Part shown: positions 1 to 12,125 of the stretch, piece by piece
How the letters are laid out: each line of letters begins with the position of its first letter
Numbering within the stretch: position 1 is the stretch's first letter
Source of the DNA: Solea solea
Taxonomy: Eukaryota; Chordata; Actinopteri; Pleuronectiformes; Soleidae
DNA length: 64,000 nucleotides
Reading direction: 5' to 3'
Assembly: GCF_958295425.1 (NCBI RefSeq)
Contig: NC_081154.1
Coordinates: 10,161,766-10,225,765, forward strand
Notes under the pieces: model-generated
Database searches by the model: none
What the model saw: the letters and a program-made list of their open reading frames with translations, nothing else
Told to the model about the DNA's origin: nothing
Program-made: the position numbers and the translations under genes

Positions 1-151
1 ATGTTAGTGTTACGTGGTTTTGCAGAAAGGCTTTTTTTGACCTCTGGATTTTTCCCATTTCTGCTTGCGTGAGTGCTTGCATGAGTGCACGTCGAGTGCT
101 CACATTTGGACTTAAAATTGTAGTGTGTTACTTTTAAATATCAACACAGTT

Positions 152-165
152 GGGGGGGGGGGGGG
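152..165. repeat. Poly-G tract
   Basis: An uninterrupted run of 14 G. It is a simple homopolymer, expected to be length-variable. Confidence 0.9.
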
Positions 166-442
166 ACGTACAAGACAGTATGTGTGTTTGTCTTGTACCG
201 TCATAGTATGGACGTCACGTGTGTAATACTGTGTGTAATACAGTATGTGTCCATACTGTGTAAAAATGAGTCGCTCTCTCTCACACACATTGCTGCTCTG
301 ATACAGTCCTGACTGAGCCTCTTATATAGAAATTAACAACATCATTTATACTTGTTGACCTGTTATTGTGACTTGTAAATATGTTGAATGAACGTAACAT
401 CACACCACTCAAACAGGGGGTGTTGTCATGATAAGGTTGCTA

Positions 443-780
443 TTAAAGGAATACTTCACTGATTTGCATTTAGCTTTGTATTACTAGAATAGGGGTAGTA
501 TTTTTGAAAAAGTCAAGAAATATCTTCATTCTTTTTTTTTGTTACGTGTCCACCAGTGACACTTGGTCCGAGGCTTGAAACTGCAATGCTAATTCCGCAC
601 TTTTTAGACCCACTCGTAGGGGACGGGACCCAGAATGTAAACGGTGTCCGCCATCTTTGCTAACAGTTATGCTAACAGGACCAAGTGTCACTGGTGGGCA
701 CGTAACAAAGACAATAATGAAGATATTTCTCAACTCAGGGGAAACTGAGGTTGGGAAGTACACATTTAAAAGTATTACTT
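443..780. mobile_element. Foldback MITE, copy 1 (right end degraded)
   Basis: This is one of three related non-autonomous elements in the window (also near 5.05-5.42 kb and 62.08-62.57 kb). It starts at a TTAA followed by AGGAATACTTCAC and the shared stretch GCATTTAGCTTTGTATTACT. Internally it is palindromic: the arm with CCACCAGTGACACTTGGTCC reappears in inverse as GGACCAAGTGTCACTGGTGG, with a 'CCGCCATCTTTGCTAACAG' segment between. The right terminus seen in the other two copies is missing or diverged. TTAA at the ends would fit a piggyBac-like target site, but no transposase is encoded, so the superfamily is unproven. Confidence 0.75.
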
Positions 781-2674
781 TAACTTTGTCACGTTAAACT
801 GTATATATACATGAAATCTACTGCTCAAATTACCTGGTTGTTCAGCCGGGGGATAAACACTCCCTGCCCCCGCCCGCCCCTGCACAAAGCGCTCCCTCAG
901 TCGGGTCTTAGTCTGCTTTTAGGTGAAGGACGCCATGTGCAAATAATGTCACACTGATTATGTATGCACAGACTAAACAAAAAAGCAGAATAGGAATCAC
1001 CAAGAGTTACGTACTGCAGCTTTAAAAGACAACATAAGTGACGCACTGCACGCATTCTCATGTAACACAGAGGCTTGGATTTCATTGATTGTTCCCCCTC
1101 TCTGGCTTGGACTTGGGACACATTTATGTTCATTTCTTTTGCGACATAATTAGTGGGGGGGGGGGAGACGTACACTGTGTCTGACATCTAAATATGTCAT
1201 GTCCTCCTTCAGACATGAAGTCGGTTGACAAAGTACGTTCTGCAGCCCCAACCCCTCTGTGCTGCAAGACTGCCAAATATAAACACGAGAGTTCTGCACG
1301 CATCGTGACGCTGTCGGAACGTTGAAGTGTCAGCAGTGCACTTCTGTAAAATAAAAGTAGAGCTTATACTTTCAAGACAAACACTTCCCCCGCTGCTTTC
1401 ACTGAGCTGTAACATTAGACAGCACATCACAGGCCACGGATGACTTTACTTTTTGATGAAAAAGTATATTCTGGCCTTTACACGTCAGCAATTCTGTTAT
1501 ATTTTGCCATATCAAGCAAAGAATCACTCTCTCAGGCCTTAAAACGTTTCACCAATGACCTTCAGTGTATCAGAAGCATTTTCTTAACATTTTCTTGCTC
1601 TTGTCACTGTAAAGCAGAATGGATAAAATGGAGGTGCAAGTCTGTTCGTTCCTTCTCTCTCTCTTCTTTTGTCTGAACATATCAGGCATCGGTTTCCCTT
1701 CATGAATTGTAGATGGAGCAGTCTTTGAGGATGGGGTGGCCACACCTGGAGAGGAAACGTGGGGGAGGAAATGAACCATTAAATCTGATGACAGCATTAG
1801 GGATCCCCCGCTGAGATAACAGTTGGTCCTGATGGGTAAATCACAGAGGCCTCTTCTCTCATCTCAGGTTATTTGAGACGGGTGAGTGAGCTATTTACTG
1901 TTGTAGCCATGATACACACGGTCCTGACACGGTGTCCCAGTCGTCACTGAGGCCTTTGCTTTTCAGTGTTAATAAGTGAACATGGCCTTAACTTGGACTT
2001 GACCACGATAGCTCATACAATTCTCTGAGCATTTGTGAAGCATATATTCAGAGAAATGCGACGGCTGCACAAACACAATAAGGCCTCTGTGTTATTGATG
2101 GCGCAATGTAATCGTATTCTTATCTAATTGAATTAAATCTCGAAAAACAAATGAAGTTGGCATTCTAAAAGCCATTAAGCAGCCATACTGCCAGCCCCCC
2201 AATGCCCCCCCCATTGATTTACATCACTGTTAGTGGTGAATGCAAAAATGATTGTTGCTTTGATTAGCTGTTATTGTGGTTTAGCTGAATTACCCTGATA
2301 CTTTCCAACATCCCAAACCTTTCCATTCACAAATGTCAACCTTCAGATATGATCACGAATAAAGACGTTCACCACAACTAGTGTGACCTCAAGGCCTTTG
2401 TCATTGCATTTGTTGCCAATGAAGAAACATACAGTATCTTCAGATGGGTCCTCTTATTGTTACCAGGACATTCAAGCACAAGTCGCGTAGCAATAAGGAG
2501 CCACTGAACCGCTTGCGTTCTCTGTGCGTGTGGTTGCACGGTAACTACTGTGTTTGCTGTATTTGCTAGAAAAAGCCTCTGAGGCAGAGAGTGCTCGATG
2601 GGCTCTATTATATTACATACACGGTCGAGGCAAATGGATTCTGTATTAGATACTCAGACAGAGGAAGCAGCTTC

Positions 2675-2720
2675 CAGACAGACAGACAGACAGACAGACA
2701 GGCAGGCTGTGTGTGTGTGT
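2675..2720. repeat. (ACAG)n / (TG)n compound microsatellite
   Basis: A run of about seven CAGA units is followed by GGCAGGC and then a short TG run. Nothing suggests a function. Confidence 0.85.
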
Positions 2721-2847
2721 TATCTTGTGTCAACTATGAACTGACACTGATGCCACAAGATGAAAAAGCACAGATTTCACCTTTTTCTTTGAACAACATC
2801 ATTAGCAATCGACCTCTCTTCAGGCCTGTGTTACCACATTGTTGTAA

Positions 2848-2950
2848 TTTTATGAGAATAAAGTCATAATATTACGAGAACAAAGGAGCAATATTAAAAA
2901 AGTAATATTACAAGAATAATGCTGTAATTTTACAAGAATAAAGTTTATTT
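2848..2950. repeat. AATATTACGAGAATAAAGT-type tandem repeat
   Basis: Degenerate units of the form 'TAATATTACGAGAA(T/C)AAAG' are repeated four or five times. The same motif recurs at about 46.49-46.54 kb. This is a common low-complexity minisatellite type in teleost genomes. Confidence 0.7.
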
Positions 2951-3514
2951 TTTATCATTATCTAATGTATTCATTTTAAATAGCAGCAGCATCAAGTCTT
3001 GATGCTAAAGATAATGTGGTGCTGTATTTCTGTAAGTATTTCTCTATTTGTCAAGCCCAGACCAAAATCTAACTTCACAAAATGCTAAATAATAATAATA
3101 ATAATGTAAGTTTGGCCCTAATTCTCCATCGTAAGTAACATTTGGTGACCCACTGCTGGTTAAAACGATGTTGACTGATAATTACTCTCTTTCACACCAA
3201 ACACTTGTAAATATCCTAAGCATGCATGTGTCTAAAATAACAGAAAAATAACAAGTGGATACAAATGCAGCCGACAGAAGTGTTTGTCGTTCTGGATCTG
3301 GAGGCAGGCGGTCATGTGTCGGTGCAGGGGTGGGCAATATATGTCTGACAGGACAGGCAAGGACTGGATGGACTCGGGCCACCCTCAACCCACTCTGTGA
3401 TCAAGGGCTCCCAGTCGCTAACTTCCAGAGTGGGACGAGGGGGCCATGAATGCAGGGCTTTGTCCAGTCCATGGTCATCACATTCCACTGGAGCCACACT
3501 GTGGCGCGCAGCAG

Positions 3515-3562
3515 AGCGTAGGAGAGGGCAGGACAGGGCAGGAGAGGGCAGGAGAGGGGTGG
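3515..3562. repeat. G-rich purine minisatellite
   Basis: Repeats of GGGCAGGA and GAGAGGGCAGGA on the plus strand. The open frames on both strands here are by-products of the repeat composition. Confidence 0.7.
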
Positions 3563-5045
3563 GGGTGGCCCGGAGATGAAACACTGTCCAGAGACTCTGC
3601 CCGTTATGTGCAACATGAGGATCGTATCAACTGACTGCAGCTCTGTGCCCTTTATGTAGGAAAGCACATATGGTGAATTGTATGCATGATATATTGTAGT
3701 CTCACTATGCTGACTACTTCAGCCCAAACCATTCAGAAAGCCTCGTTGAAAAATTAATTTTCTGCAGGACAGCACCTCCACTGGTCAGTCACAGGGAATG
3801 CTCTTGTAACTTGAAACTTTTATTTGCACTAATGGGTACTTTATGCTTTATTCTCTGACTGCCTTGGAAGGAATGAGTCATCAGCAGATACACAAATGCT
3901 GCGTATCTGCACTGCTGCTCAATAACTCCCTTCCAGTAACACCTACATCTGTTTGCTGGTGCTTTCAATGTCGGATTTTCCCTCTCAAAAAGCTCAAATG
4001 TGTTGCATGTTGTTTCACACACACACATAGAGAGGTTTACAGAGCGTTGCACGTTTATAAATTGGGTTAACAATAAGCTTCGAGGTCACAACTGGCTTGT
4101 TGCTTGAAATTGAAGCTATTTTTGGCCAAACGTTTACAAAGGGGAGAGAGGTCTAATGTTTCCATGCTGACTCAGGAGTTGAATTATTCACCCTGGGTGT
4201 GAGTGTTGCTCTCACACACATACCTTCACCCCAAATTAGGGAAAATGCAGCTCATGCTTGTCATCTATGCGAGTCACAAAGGGAACATGGATGATAGAGA
4301 CTTCAGCTGCATGGGCTAGTGACTCATGATCATGCCAGTAACAGCCAGATGAATATCAAGCACTTTAATAATGAGGAAAGGATCTTACAGTCATCATATC
4401 AAGGCCACTTCTTGTGTGAGATGAGGCATGTTCAACATGTGGCCAGCTGATGTGTGTGAGCACCAGAGCAAAAAAGAAAAACTAAAGTAATGAAGGAAAC
4501 AGGGAATCAAGTGTCTATTTCTCAATTCCTATGCTAACTTTTTTCCTCTTCCATCATTCCCTTTAATCACTCATTAAATGTTCCATTTGCTACAGCTCTC
4601 TCAGTAGTTTTCTTTTTTTTTATATAGCAGGTCGTAGTCTGTGTCCTCTCGCACAAAGAGGTGTCTGTCAGTGTCGATGGGAGTCCGTGCGCAGCTGGAC
4701 CTTGGCAGCATGGGAACAAGGGTTGGAAAGTGGGACTGGGGCTGCTGGGTCCAGATGGACTCTGTGACTGTGACCGTTTCTGCCACATGATTAAGAGCCC
4801 TCCAAACACACCGTTGTCTCCCCGAGGAGAGGCTTTCCACTGAAGACAGAACAGCTCCACTGTTCCTCTTTGGCATTAATGCCCTTAAGTTTTTGCTGAT
4901 GTCTTTATATGGAAGCCCAGAGTCCTGGATTTCTGTGTTTTTATTGCGAGTTGTCAGAGCACTGACTGTTGAAGTCACTGCCAGCAGAGTGTGTGAGCTG
5001 AGGCAGGTGCAACAAACAGAGCTCATGGCAAATGGTGGTTAGAAC

Positions 5046-5419
5046 TTAAAGGATTAGGGTTTTGGTGACGGTGTATTTTCAATTAATAGTATGCATTAAG
5101 CTTTGTATGACTAGAATAGGGGGAGTATTTTTGAAAGATTGTGCTTCCCAACCTCAGTTTCCCCTGAGTCAAGAAATATCTTCATTCTTTTCTTTGTTAC
5201 GTGCCCACCAGTTACGCTAAAGTCCTGTTAGCGTAACTGTTAGCAAAGATGGCGGACATTGTTTACATTCTGGGAATGAGGTCCCGTCCCCCTACAAGTG
5301 GGTCTAAAAAGTGCAGAATTAGCGTTGAAAGTGAGGTTGGGAAGCACAGTTTTTTCAAAAATACTACCCTTATTCTAGTAATACAAAGCTAAATGCTAAT
5401 CGGCGATGTGTTCCTTTAA
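5046..5419. mobile_element. Foldback MITE, copy 2 (TTAA at both ends)
   Basis: The element is bounded by TTAAAGGATT at the left and TTCCTTTAA at the right, so TTAA sits at both edges as a target-site duplication would. It carries GCTTTGTATGACTAGAATAG at the left and the inverse TATTCTAGTAATACAAAGC at the right, and internal inverse arms containing CAAAGATGGCGGAC. No coding capacity is visible. The TTAA edges make a piggyBac-like origin plausible but not proven. Confidence 0.8.
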
Positions 5420-5501
5420 TGGCTCGTCTAACAGCTGAATTTGATTGATTGCATTGATTGAATGACTTTATTCCTCAGTTAGTTGCTCAGAGAATAGAAT
5501 A

Positions 5502-5593
5502 AAAATAAAATAAAATAAAATAAAATAATATAAAATAAAATAAAATAAAATAAAATAAAATAAAATAAAATAAAATAAAATAAAATAAAATAA
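5502..5593. repeat. (TAAAA)n microsatellite
   Basis: About 18 near-perfect TAAAA units, with one variant unit near 5528. Open frames on the opposite strand that translate as Phe/Ile/Leu/Tyr runs are artefacts of this repeat. Confidence 0.95.
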
Positions 5594-6392
5594 TGAATGT
5601 GGGTCACAGCATTGTACCGGAGTTGATGCAGTGCTGTCAAAAATGAAGCAAACGAAGAAATGAATGCTTTCACCCACGTCTTTCATTCAAAACCAACGTT
5701 GATCGGAGCTGACGCTAATTAAAACCCATGTGATTAAATACATTCCCACTGGTGAAATACTGCCAAGAAACCCTCTTCAATGTTACACAGTGGATCTTGA
5801 AGTACTCTCCTAAAAACTCTACACACCCACACTGACTGAGCTGTCTGTAAATGAACGATGCTCCGCAGGCAAGGATTTGGGCAATCACACGGACTGGAAA
5901 GTGACACAAGCTACAGCACATGTATACAGTTCTTCCAAACACACCGCTCATCAGCCACAGCCATCTACACTTCAGCATTCTTTTTGCATTCTGCCAAAGG
6001 TCAGAGTGCATCAAGTAAGATATCAGATGGATTCAATGGTATGTTCTCATGTCAGGCCTTCAGAGAGACACACCCTGCTGCAATGCAACCCTGCTGCTAT
6101 TTAGCAACTTCTAAGTAGACTCGGAGAATGTATGGTTAACATTTAAATTACTCAGTGTGGCTTTTCTGCGATATTGCACTTCACAACATGCATGAAAACC
6201 TAAGGAATGGTTTACCCTCAAAGTGACCTCTGTAACTTGTGTGCGATAGTTTTCAGTTTTAATAATGTGGTTTCCTCAGATTGAGTGCATTATATCATTA
6301 TTGCCCTGCCTTTTTTTTCTGTATAAATGCCAACGTGGAAGCATGAAACTAAATTTCTGTCGAAAATGTAATTGAATGAACTGTCTTTTGTA

Positions 6393-6418
6393 CACACACA
6401 CACACACACGCACACACG
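6393..6418. repeat. (CA)n microsatellite
   Basis: A short CA dinucleotide run with two CG interruptions. Confidence 0.9.
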
Positions 6419-8169
6419 CCATGTCTGAATTCTTCTCCAGTGGGTCACGCTCTCCCAACAAAAGGCCAAGGAAGATTCGGTTTTTACCGCTACAAGGCGG
6501 AGGATGGTGTTTAAAACCATGGCGTTTTTGTTCAGAAGCATTTTCTAACCCCGCTGCCCTCCCTCTCGCTCCGAAATGCCAAAGGCATCTGGTTGACAGC
6601 TCCTCACAAGCTTGCAAATTGTTCTCCCTTTCTCAAAATTGGACTGAAGCAAAATAGGACTATTGTCAGCGTCTGTCGTGGATGTGAGATACATTTATTT
6701 GTCTTTCCTGGAGGGTGACAGCGGCAGTCTCCTTGATGGATGCAATTGAAAATGTTTAACTTAATATGTTGGATGTCTGTATCGGACTCAAACTTCTGCT
6801 GTGGCATTCATTCAGTGGAGTTGCTAGGGTATCATAATAAGCGGAGTAGGCTTGTGACAATTATGGGCACCATGGTTCCCAATTTTGGCACCACACAGTG
6901 AGCTGAGCAGTAAAAATGTCTTAGTGGAATTCCAAATGGCAACTCCTGCAGCGATTACTCTCCTCTGTCAAATCCTCAACTCCCCGCACTGTAAGGGACC
7001 GTCGTTGGTAGTCTAATCTGACTGCGATTCTGATGACGTCAGTGTGTGTGTGTCCCATGTTCTGTGCAGGCATGTCAGGTGTATGTGCCACGTGAGGGGT
7101 GGCATGAGCGGCGAGTTGGCCCATGCATGGCTCTGTTTGATGTGCGGCATCTATACGCCCTCTTATTTAGTGTGGACAGGATCGGCTGCAGCAGCTGGGA
7201 ATGCACATTGACCTCAGTGGGAGGAGCCAAGGTCAGCAAAAGTGAGGTAAAGAGAGAGATCAGACCTACTGTGCCTAGAAGTCACACCGAGGAAAGGTGA
7301 ATCCCCCCCCCCCCATTTTTGACACTTAAGTTTAAGAAAAATGAATGGCAACCCAAGAACTATAAATGTATATTTACTGTATGTCAAATAACTTTTGTAG
7401 AACTAATTGTAAGGGACTCTCACCAAGAAATACTCAGCAGTGAAAGCAGTGTCACACTGTTGGTTTCTCCTCTTTTTGATCTTCTGTACGATCGCTGCCA
7501 GGTCTCCAACTCCGTGTGTGTGTGTGTGTGTGTAAATACACGTGTGGTAAGCTTGCAGTTGTTTTACACAGTTTATTTCCAACGTGGCGTTTGTGGCGAC
7601 CACCCAAGTTCCCTGAGGACACCGCACGTTGCTCCCAGCCGGAGCAGCGAGAAGACATTCGATGTGTTACTACCTCGCTCTTCCTCTCGCTTACCCATCA
7701 CGTGCCCGCATAGCTGACGGAGGCTGCTGAGGACATCAGGGCACAGCTGCACACGGGAGTGGATTTCACCCTCACTCATGTTATAAAAAATAAAAAAAAT
7801 CCATGTCTGCATTCATCCGGTGGTTGTAAAGAAAAAAAAATAACTTTTATATTAGGTGAAGGAATGTGAAGCTCTTTTTTTTTTTTTTCTTAGTGGCAAG
7901 TACAAGAATACCAGTTGAACAATTCCAAAACAAGAGATACAGTAGATACACTCACAATAACAGTGAGTAAATAACATATGAGCACCCACAGTGAAGCCGG
8001 GCAGCCGGAGAGCTCAGCAGTCCTGGTGTGAACTGTGTCTGTGTGTATACAAAAACTTAATAGTAATCGCAGCAGCAACAGCAGGAAATAAATCACATTG
8101 TCTCCTTTTGTCCTTAGAAGGTGATGCAGATGGGGAACTGTTGATTATGTGTTTGCCTGCATGAAAAAC

Positions 8170-8170
<1 letters not shown>

Positions 8171-8203
<33 letters not shown>
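8171..8203. repeat. (CTG)n trinucleotide repeat
   Basis: A perfect CTG/GCT run of about 11 units. It can be read as poly-Ala or poly-Leu, but no supported exon contains it, so I treat it as a microsatellite. Confidence 0.9.
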
Positions 8204-8204
<1 letters not shown>

Positions 8205-9763
8205 GTTTATTAGGTGTAACGTTTTTTTCAAGCCTGAAACACGACTATCCTGGTTCCTGTTGTGTGGCGGACACAGAGGAGCCAGCAAAAGCAGCCCCGG
8301 TACCCAATGTCTGCTGAGGCAAACAAAGAGTTGCTATGTGTCACAGTTAATATGTCTCCCTGATCTCGCCACCACCGCCACAACTCCAGAGGTTTCTATT
8401 TGCCAGTGCTGAGCTGAAAGAATGATGAGCCCAGTCCAAACCTACATCGTCCCACCTTGCAAATTGATACCATACCACGATCCCACTGCGGCTGTCATTG
8501 TGTCGGTCTGCAGGGACTCGGAGTCGGTGCACATGCAGCTTGATGCACAGTCACTTTAGCGTCTGCGCGCGGTCATTCGAATTCAGCGAGGCAGCTATGA
8601 TGTAATACAGACTTATAAAATTGCTCTTTCTCCCCCACCGTCCCCCGTGTCTGCAGAGGAGAATCCTTTGGGCGTGCCGTCCTTTGAGCGGCAGGGGTGG
8701 GGACCGGCTGTAAGAGCCTTTTGGAGGAGCTTTGGGGTGAGGGAGGCATGTAGAGGGCATCTGTCTGTCTGGTTTAGAAGTGGAAAGTGGAAAGCAGAGG
8801 TGAAAATGCTGATGCAGAGTATAAAAAATGACCTGTCTGAAAAGAACCACAGAGAGAGTCAAAGTCAGGTGATAACACTGTGAGAGGATGCAAATGATTT
8901 GCATCAAAGAACCAAATTCTGTGTAAGAGTTCCCTGTCGGTGCACATTAGTTGCTCCCTACTGCTCCCTGTAGTTCCTTTGTGGGGATGAGTGGAACACT
9001 GTGTCCTTTGTCTGCTGCCTCCTTGTAGCTTTTGGACTATTTCAGTCACGCACTGGAGGTGATGTAGGCTTTTGGTGTCTGAAAATGTTGGCACTTGTGA
9101 TTGTGTGAGGAGTTTAAGGAGGACAATTAGAGAGAGAGCAGAGGATGCTTTGGAAAAACAACAGGAGTCACACGAGAGAAAGGAGGAGGGGGGAAAAGAA
9201 AATGGTAAAGTTAATAGAATTGTTTGGATATAAGAGAGGAGATGGCAAAACACTGTGCTTAAGCTACAGCTTCCCTGCAAGGGAACTCTACACTGACAAA
9301 GATTAACATTCATATTTTTTAGATTTCTGAGTAAACAGCAAGAAACTATGATGTAGGCAATGGAAATGTCTTCGGTGATTTATCTGTACCAGGGATTCCA
9401 TCTTGATCTCAAGCTGTGATAAAGATAAAAAAAAAGAAAAAAGCAGCAGAACATATTCTTTTTAATTTATAGTCTAGTCAGGCTGGTTTATGTATATATG
9501 TACAAGTTGGAAAAAAAGAAGCAAACTGAGCAGAATCTAATCTCTTAAAAGGATTTATCCGTGTCGTGAATAAAAATTAATTTCATTGGGTTTGTGGCGT
9601 GCACTACCAAAATCTAATTTCCTGACTCCAAAGCCTGGTCTTGCAGTTCCCCAGCTGTGACCATAAAAAAACAGAAGGTTAGAAAGTTACAGGGAAATCT
9701 AAAAAACTGTTTCCATGGCATATTATTATTTACATTGACAATGTTGCAAATTTAAAAAATAAA

Positions 9764-9826
9764 ATAAAATATATATGTATATATGTATATATATATATAT
9801 TATTATTTTTTTATTATTATTATTTG

Positions 9827-9902
<76 letters not shown>
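9764..9902. repeat. (TA)n microsatellite
   Basis: A mixed ATATGTATAT/ATT stretch passes into an almost pure TA run of about 70 bases (9833-9902). TA runs of this length can extrude cruciforms and are assembly-sensitive. Confidence 0.95.
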
Positions 9903-9907
<5 letters not shown>

Positions 9908-11914
9908 ACTTCCCCCTTCCAAGACATCTTGACAAGAAGTCTTATATTGTTCAGCAAATGATTCCCCAATGCTACAATATTGTATAATTAGCAAGATAAT
10001 GAAGAAATGCATCACATGCATGTCATTATGAAACGACATTATCACCATTACAAACAACTTGGTTTGGTTTGAGTATATACACCTCCCTCCCACTTGGTGT
10101 TTTATTTTGTTTCATCAGGCTTTAAATTGAGGTCACACCTCCCTCTGGCTCCAGTGATTAAGGTTCATCAGTGACACATACTGTACCCGTGACTGCACTT
10201 ACTTAAAAAAATCGGTCTGAATGTTTGGTAATGGATCTTTGGCCTTGACACAGAAGGGACCTCGGTACCACATGTCTGCATGAGCAACGCTGCCAAAAAC
10301 AGATATCATTACAAATAGCGAGCGCTTTCCAGCTGTATAACGTAGTTAATGCACAAACCCTAGAGTGTAATCAATCTTCTCACCGAAACTTAACCGGAGT
10401 TGCTAAACAAAATGTGTAACTATCCGCGGATTAAGCACAGGCTCAGGTGACTGCAGAGGTTTGACACCCGTAAAACTGATCTGTTTAAAGTAAAAGAGAT
10501 TCATTGTGTCCTCCCATCATTTTTTTTTTTTTAATTTATAACTGCTTTACTTTAAATGTAAATGATGAGGCACCATGCTGCAGTTGTGCATTAAGTGTTA
10601 TGAGACTAAAAATAAGTGGAGTGGATGTTTTTATTTGAAACCGCGGACAGAGGAATGGAAAGTCTGAGCGGGGCGGGGGGTTTGGACACTGTGGACAAAT
10701 CTATCTGGTGTGTGAGAGAGAGAGAGAGAGAGAAAGCTATTTGCAAAAGAGGAAGGTGCTGCCTCTGTGATGTGACATGCAGTATATGTGTACTCACATC
10801 AGTCGACACGGCAGACACACCCAGTCCCTTTAAATGTCAACACGTCACACTAAGCTCCGTGTCACAACTACTGATTTGAATACAATAGAATCCGATAGTA
10901 AATAAAAACCTAACGTAGACAAACGTAGAAGGTTTATTTTTTTTAATATATATATATATGGATCTTACGTTGGTAGCTTTAAGAATGCTGCTGGAGTCAG
11001 TTCTGGTAACACCCAAAGCATGCAGAGCACGTCAGGCTGGGTGGGCTCGCAATTTATAAATACACCCCCCGAACATGTCTGAAATTCACTGGGAGGCTTT
11101 TACGGCCGCGAGGTTCACCAAATCACTCCCATAATACAAGGAGGGGATGCTCGTGTGTGTTGGTGCTTTGTCATGCGCTTGTACTTGTGTGCATGGGTCA
11201 GGACAAGCAGTCAGCACGATATCATACAAGACCCTACTGTAGTGAAATGCAATCATGGATTTATGCAAACGTGCATTTATACAGTTCCAGTATCAAGTCT
11301 GGTTATATAGCCATAGGTCAAATCAAGTTTCAAGTTTTTTTCATTTGCCACTGCAGTTTTCTTCCTGTAACTATGTGTACAATGTAACTATAATGTACAA
11401 ACTTTGGTTTATATGTGTAAAAATGACTTTCAAAGTTTTGCTTGAATAATTCACGCCTCATTGGCACATATCCAATGAGGAGTCGGGCTCCACAGGTGGT
11501 CTAAAAGTAGACTCTGATAACACTGATGCAAAGCTGGTTCATTTCAGGTCTAAAAAATAGTTTATCTTAAAATCTTAAAACTATAAAAAAAAAAATAAGC
11601 AAAGCTTTCGCAAAAGAAGGTATTTCAATTCTATTTCATCAAACTACAGGCCTATAGAAAATCTCCTATAGATTAGGGCTGAACTAATCTATAAATCGCA
11701 AAAGCTGCCACTTGATTCTTCTTTTTCTGCAGTTGTGATTGTTCTATGTTCTATGCAAATTTCTTTTTAAAAAGACATGCATTTTGGAAACTATTCATAT
11801 CTTTACATGTTCATCCTTAAACTGGAATGTGGAGTGTGTAATATGGTAATGCCCCTTCATTTGATCCAAATCTATTTTCCAGTGAACGTTGAACTGAGGT
11901 TTGCTGCTTTCTGC

Positions 11915-12125
11915 ATGGAGTTTGCATGTTCTCCTCATGTGTGTGTGGGTTTCCTCCGGGTTCTCCAGTTTCCTCCTACAGTCCAAAAACATGCAATATG
12001 GGGATAAGGAACATTGGACACTCTAATTTCACTGGTGTATGAGTGGGTGGTTGTGGCCCTATGATGGACTGGCGAACTGTCCAGGTTGTACCTATGTCAA
12101 TCTCAGAGAAAGGGGAACTTGAGTC
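11915..12125. repeat. Common teleost interspersed repeat, copy 1
   Basis: The segment runs from CTGCATGGAGTTTGCATGTT through CCTCCGGGTTCTCCAGTTTC and CTACAGTCCAAAAACATGCA to GATGGACTGGCGAACTGTCC. These phrases belong to a very abundant dispersed fish repeat that I know by its text; I am not certain of its class. Decayed relatives occur at about 43.18-43.34 kb and 56.46-56.66 kb. Confidence 0.75.

Noticed and set aside
4601..5026. 141-codon minus-strand open frame
   Set aside because: No recognisable motif, Lys/Asn-rich end from a poly-T tract, no exon signals at the borders; kept as possible but unsupported.
8774..9313. 179-codon minus-strand open frame
   Set aside because: Low-complexity Ser/Leu/Phe-rich translation, no domain, no splice or promoter support; probably chance.
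9803..10093. Open frames through the TA repeat
   Set aside because: They translate as Tyr-Ile runs from (TA)n; artefact.
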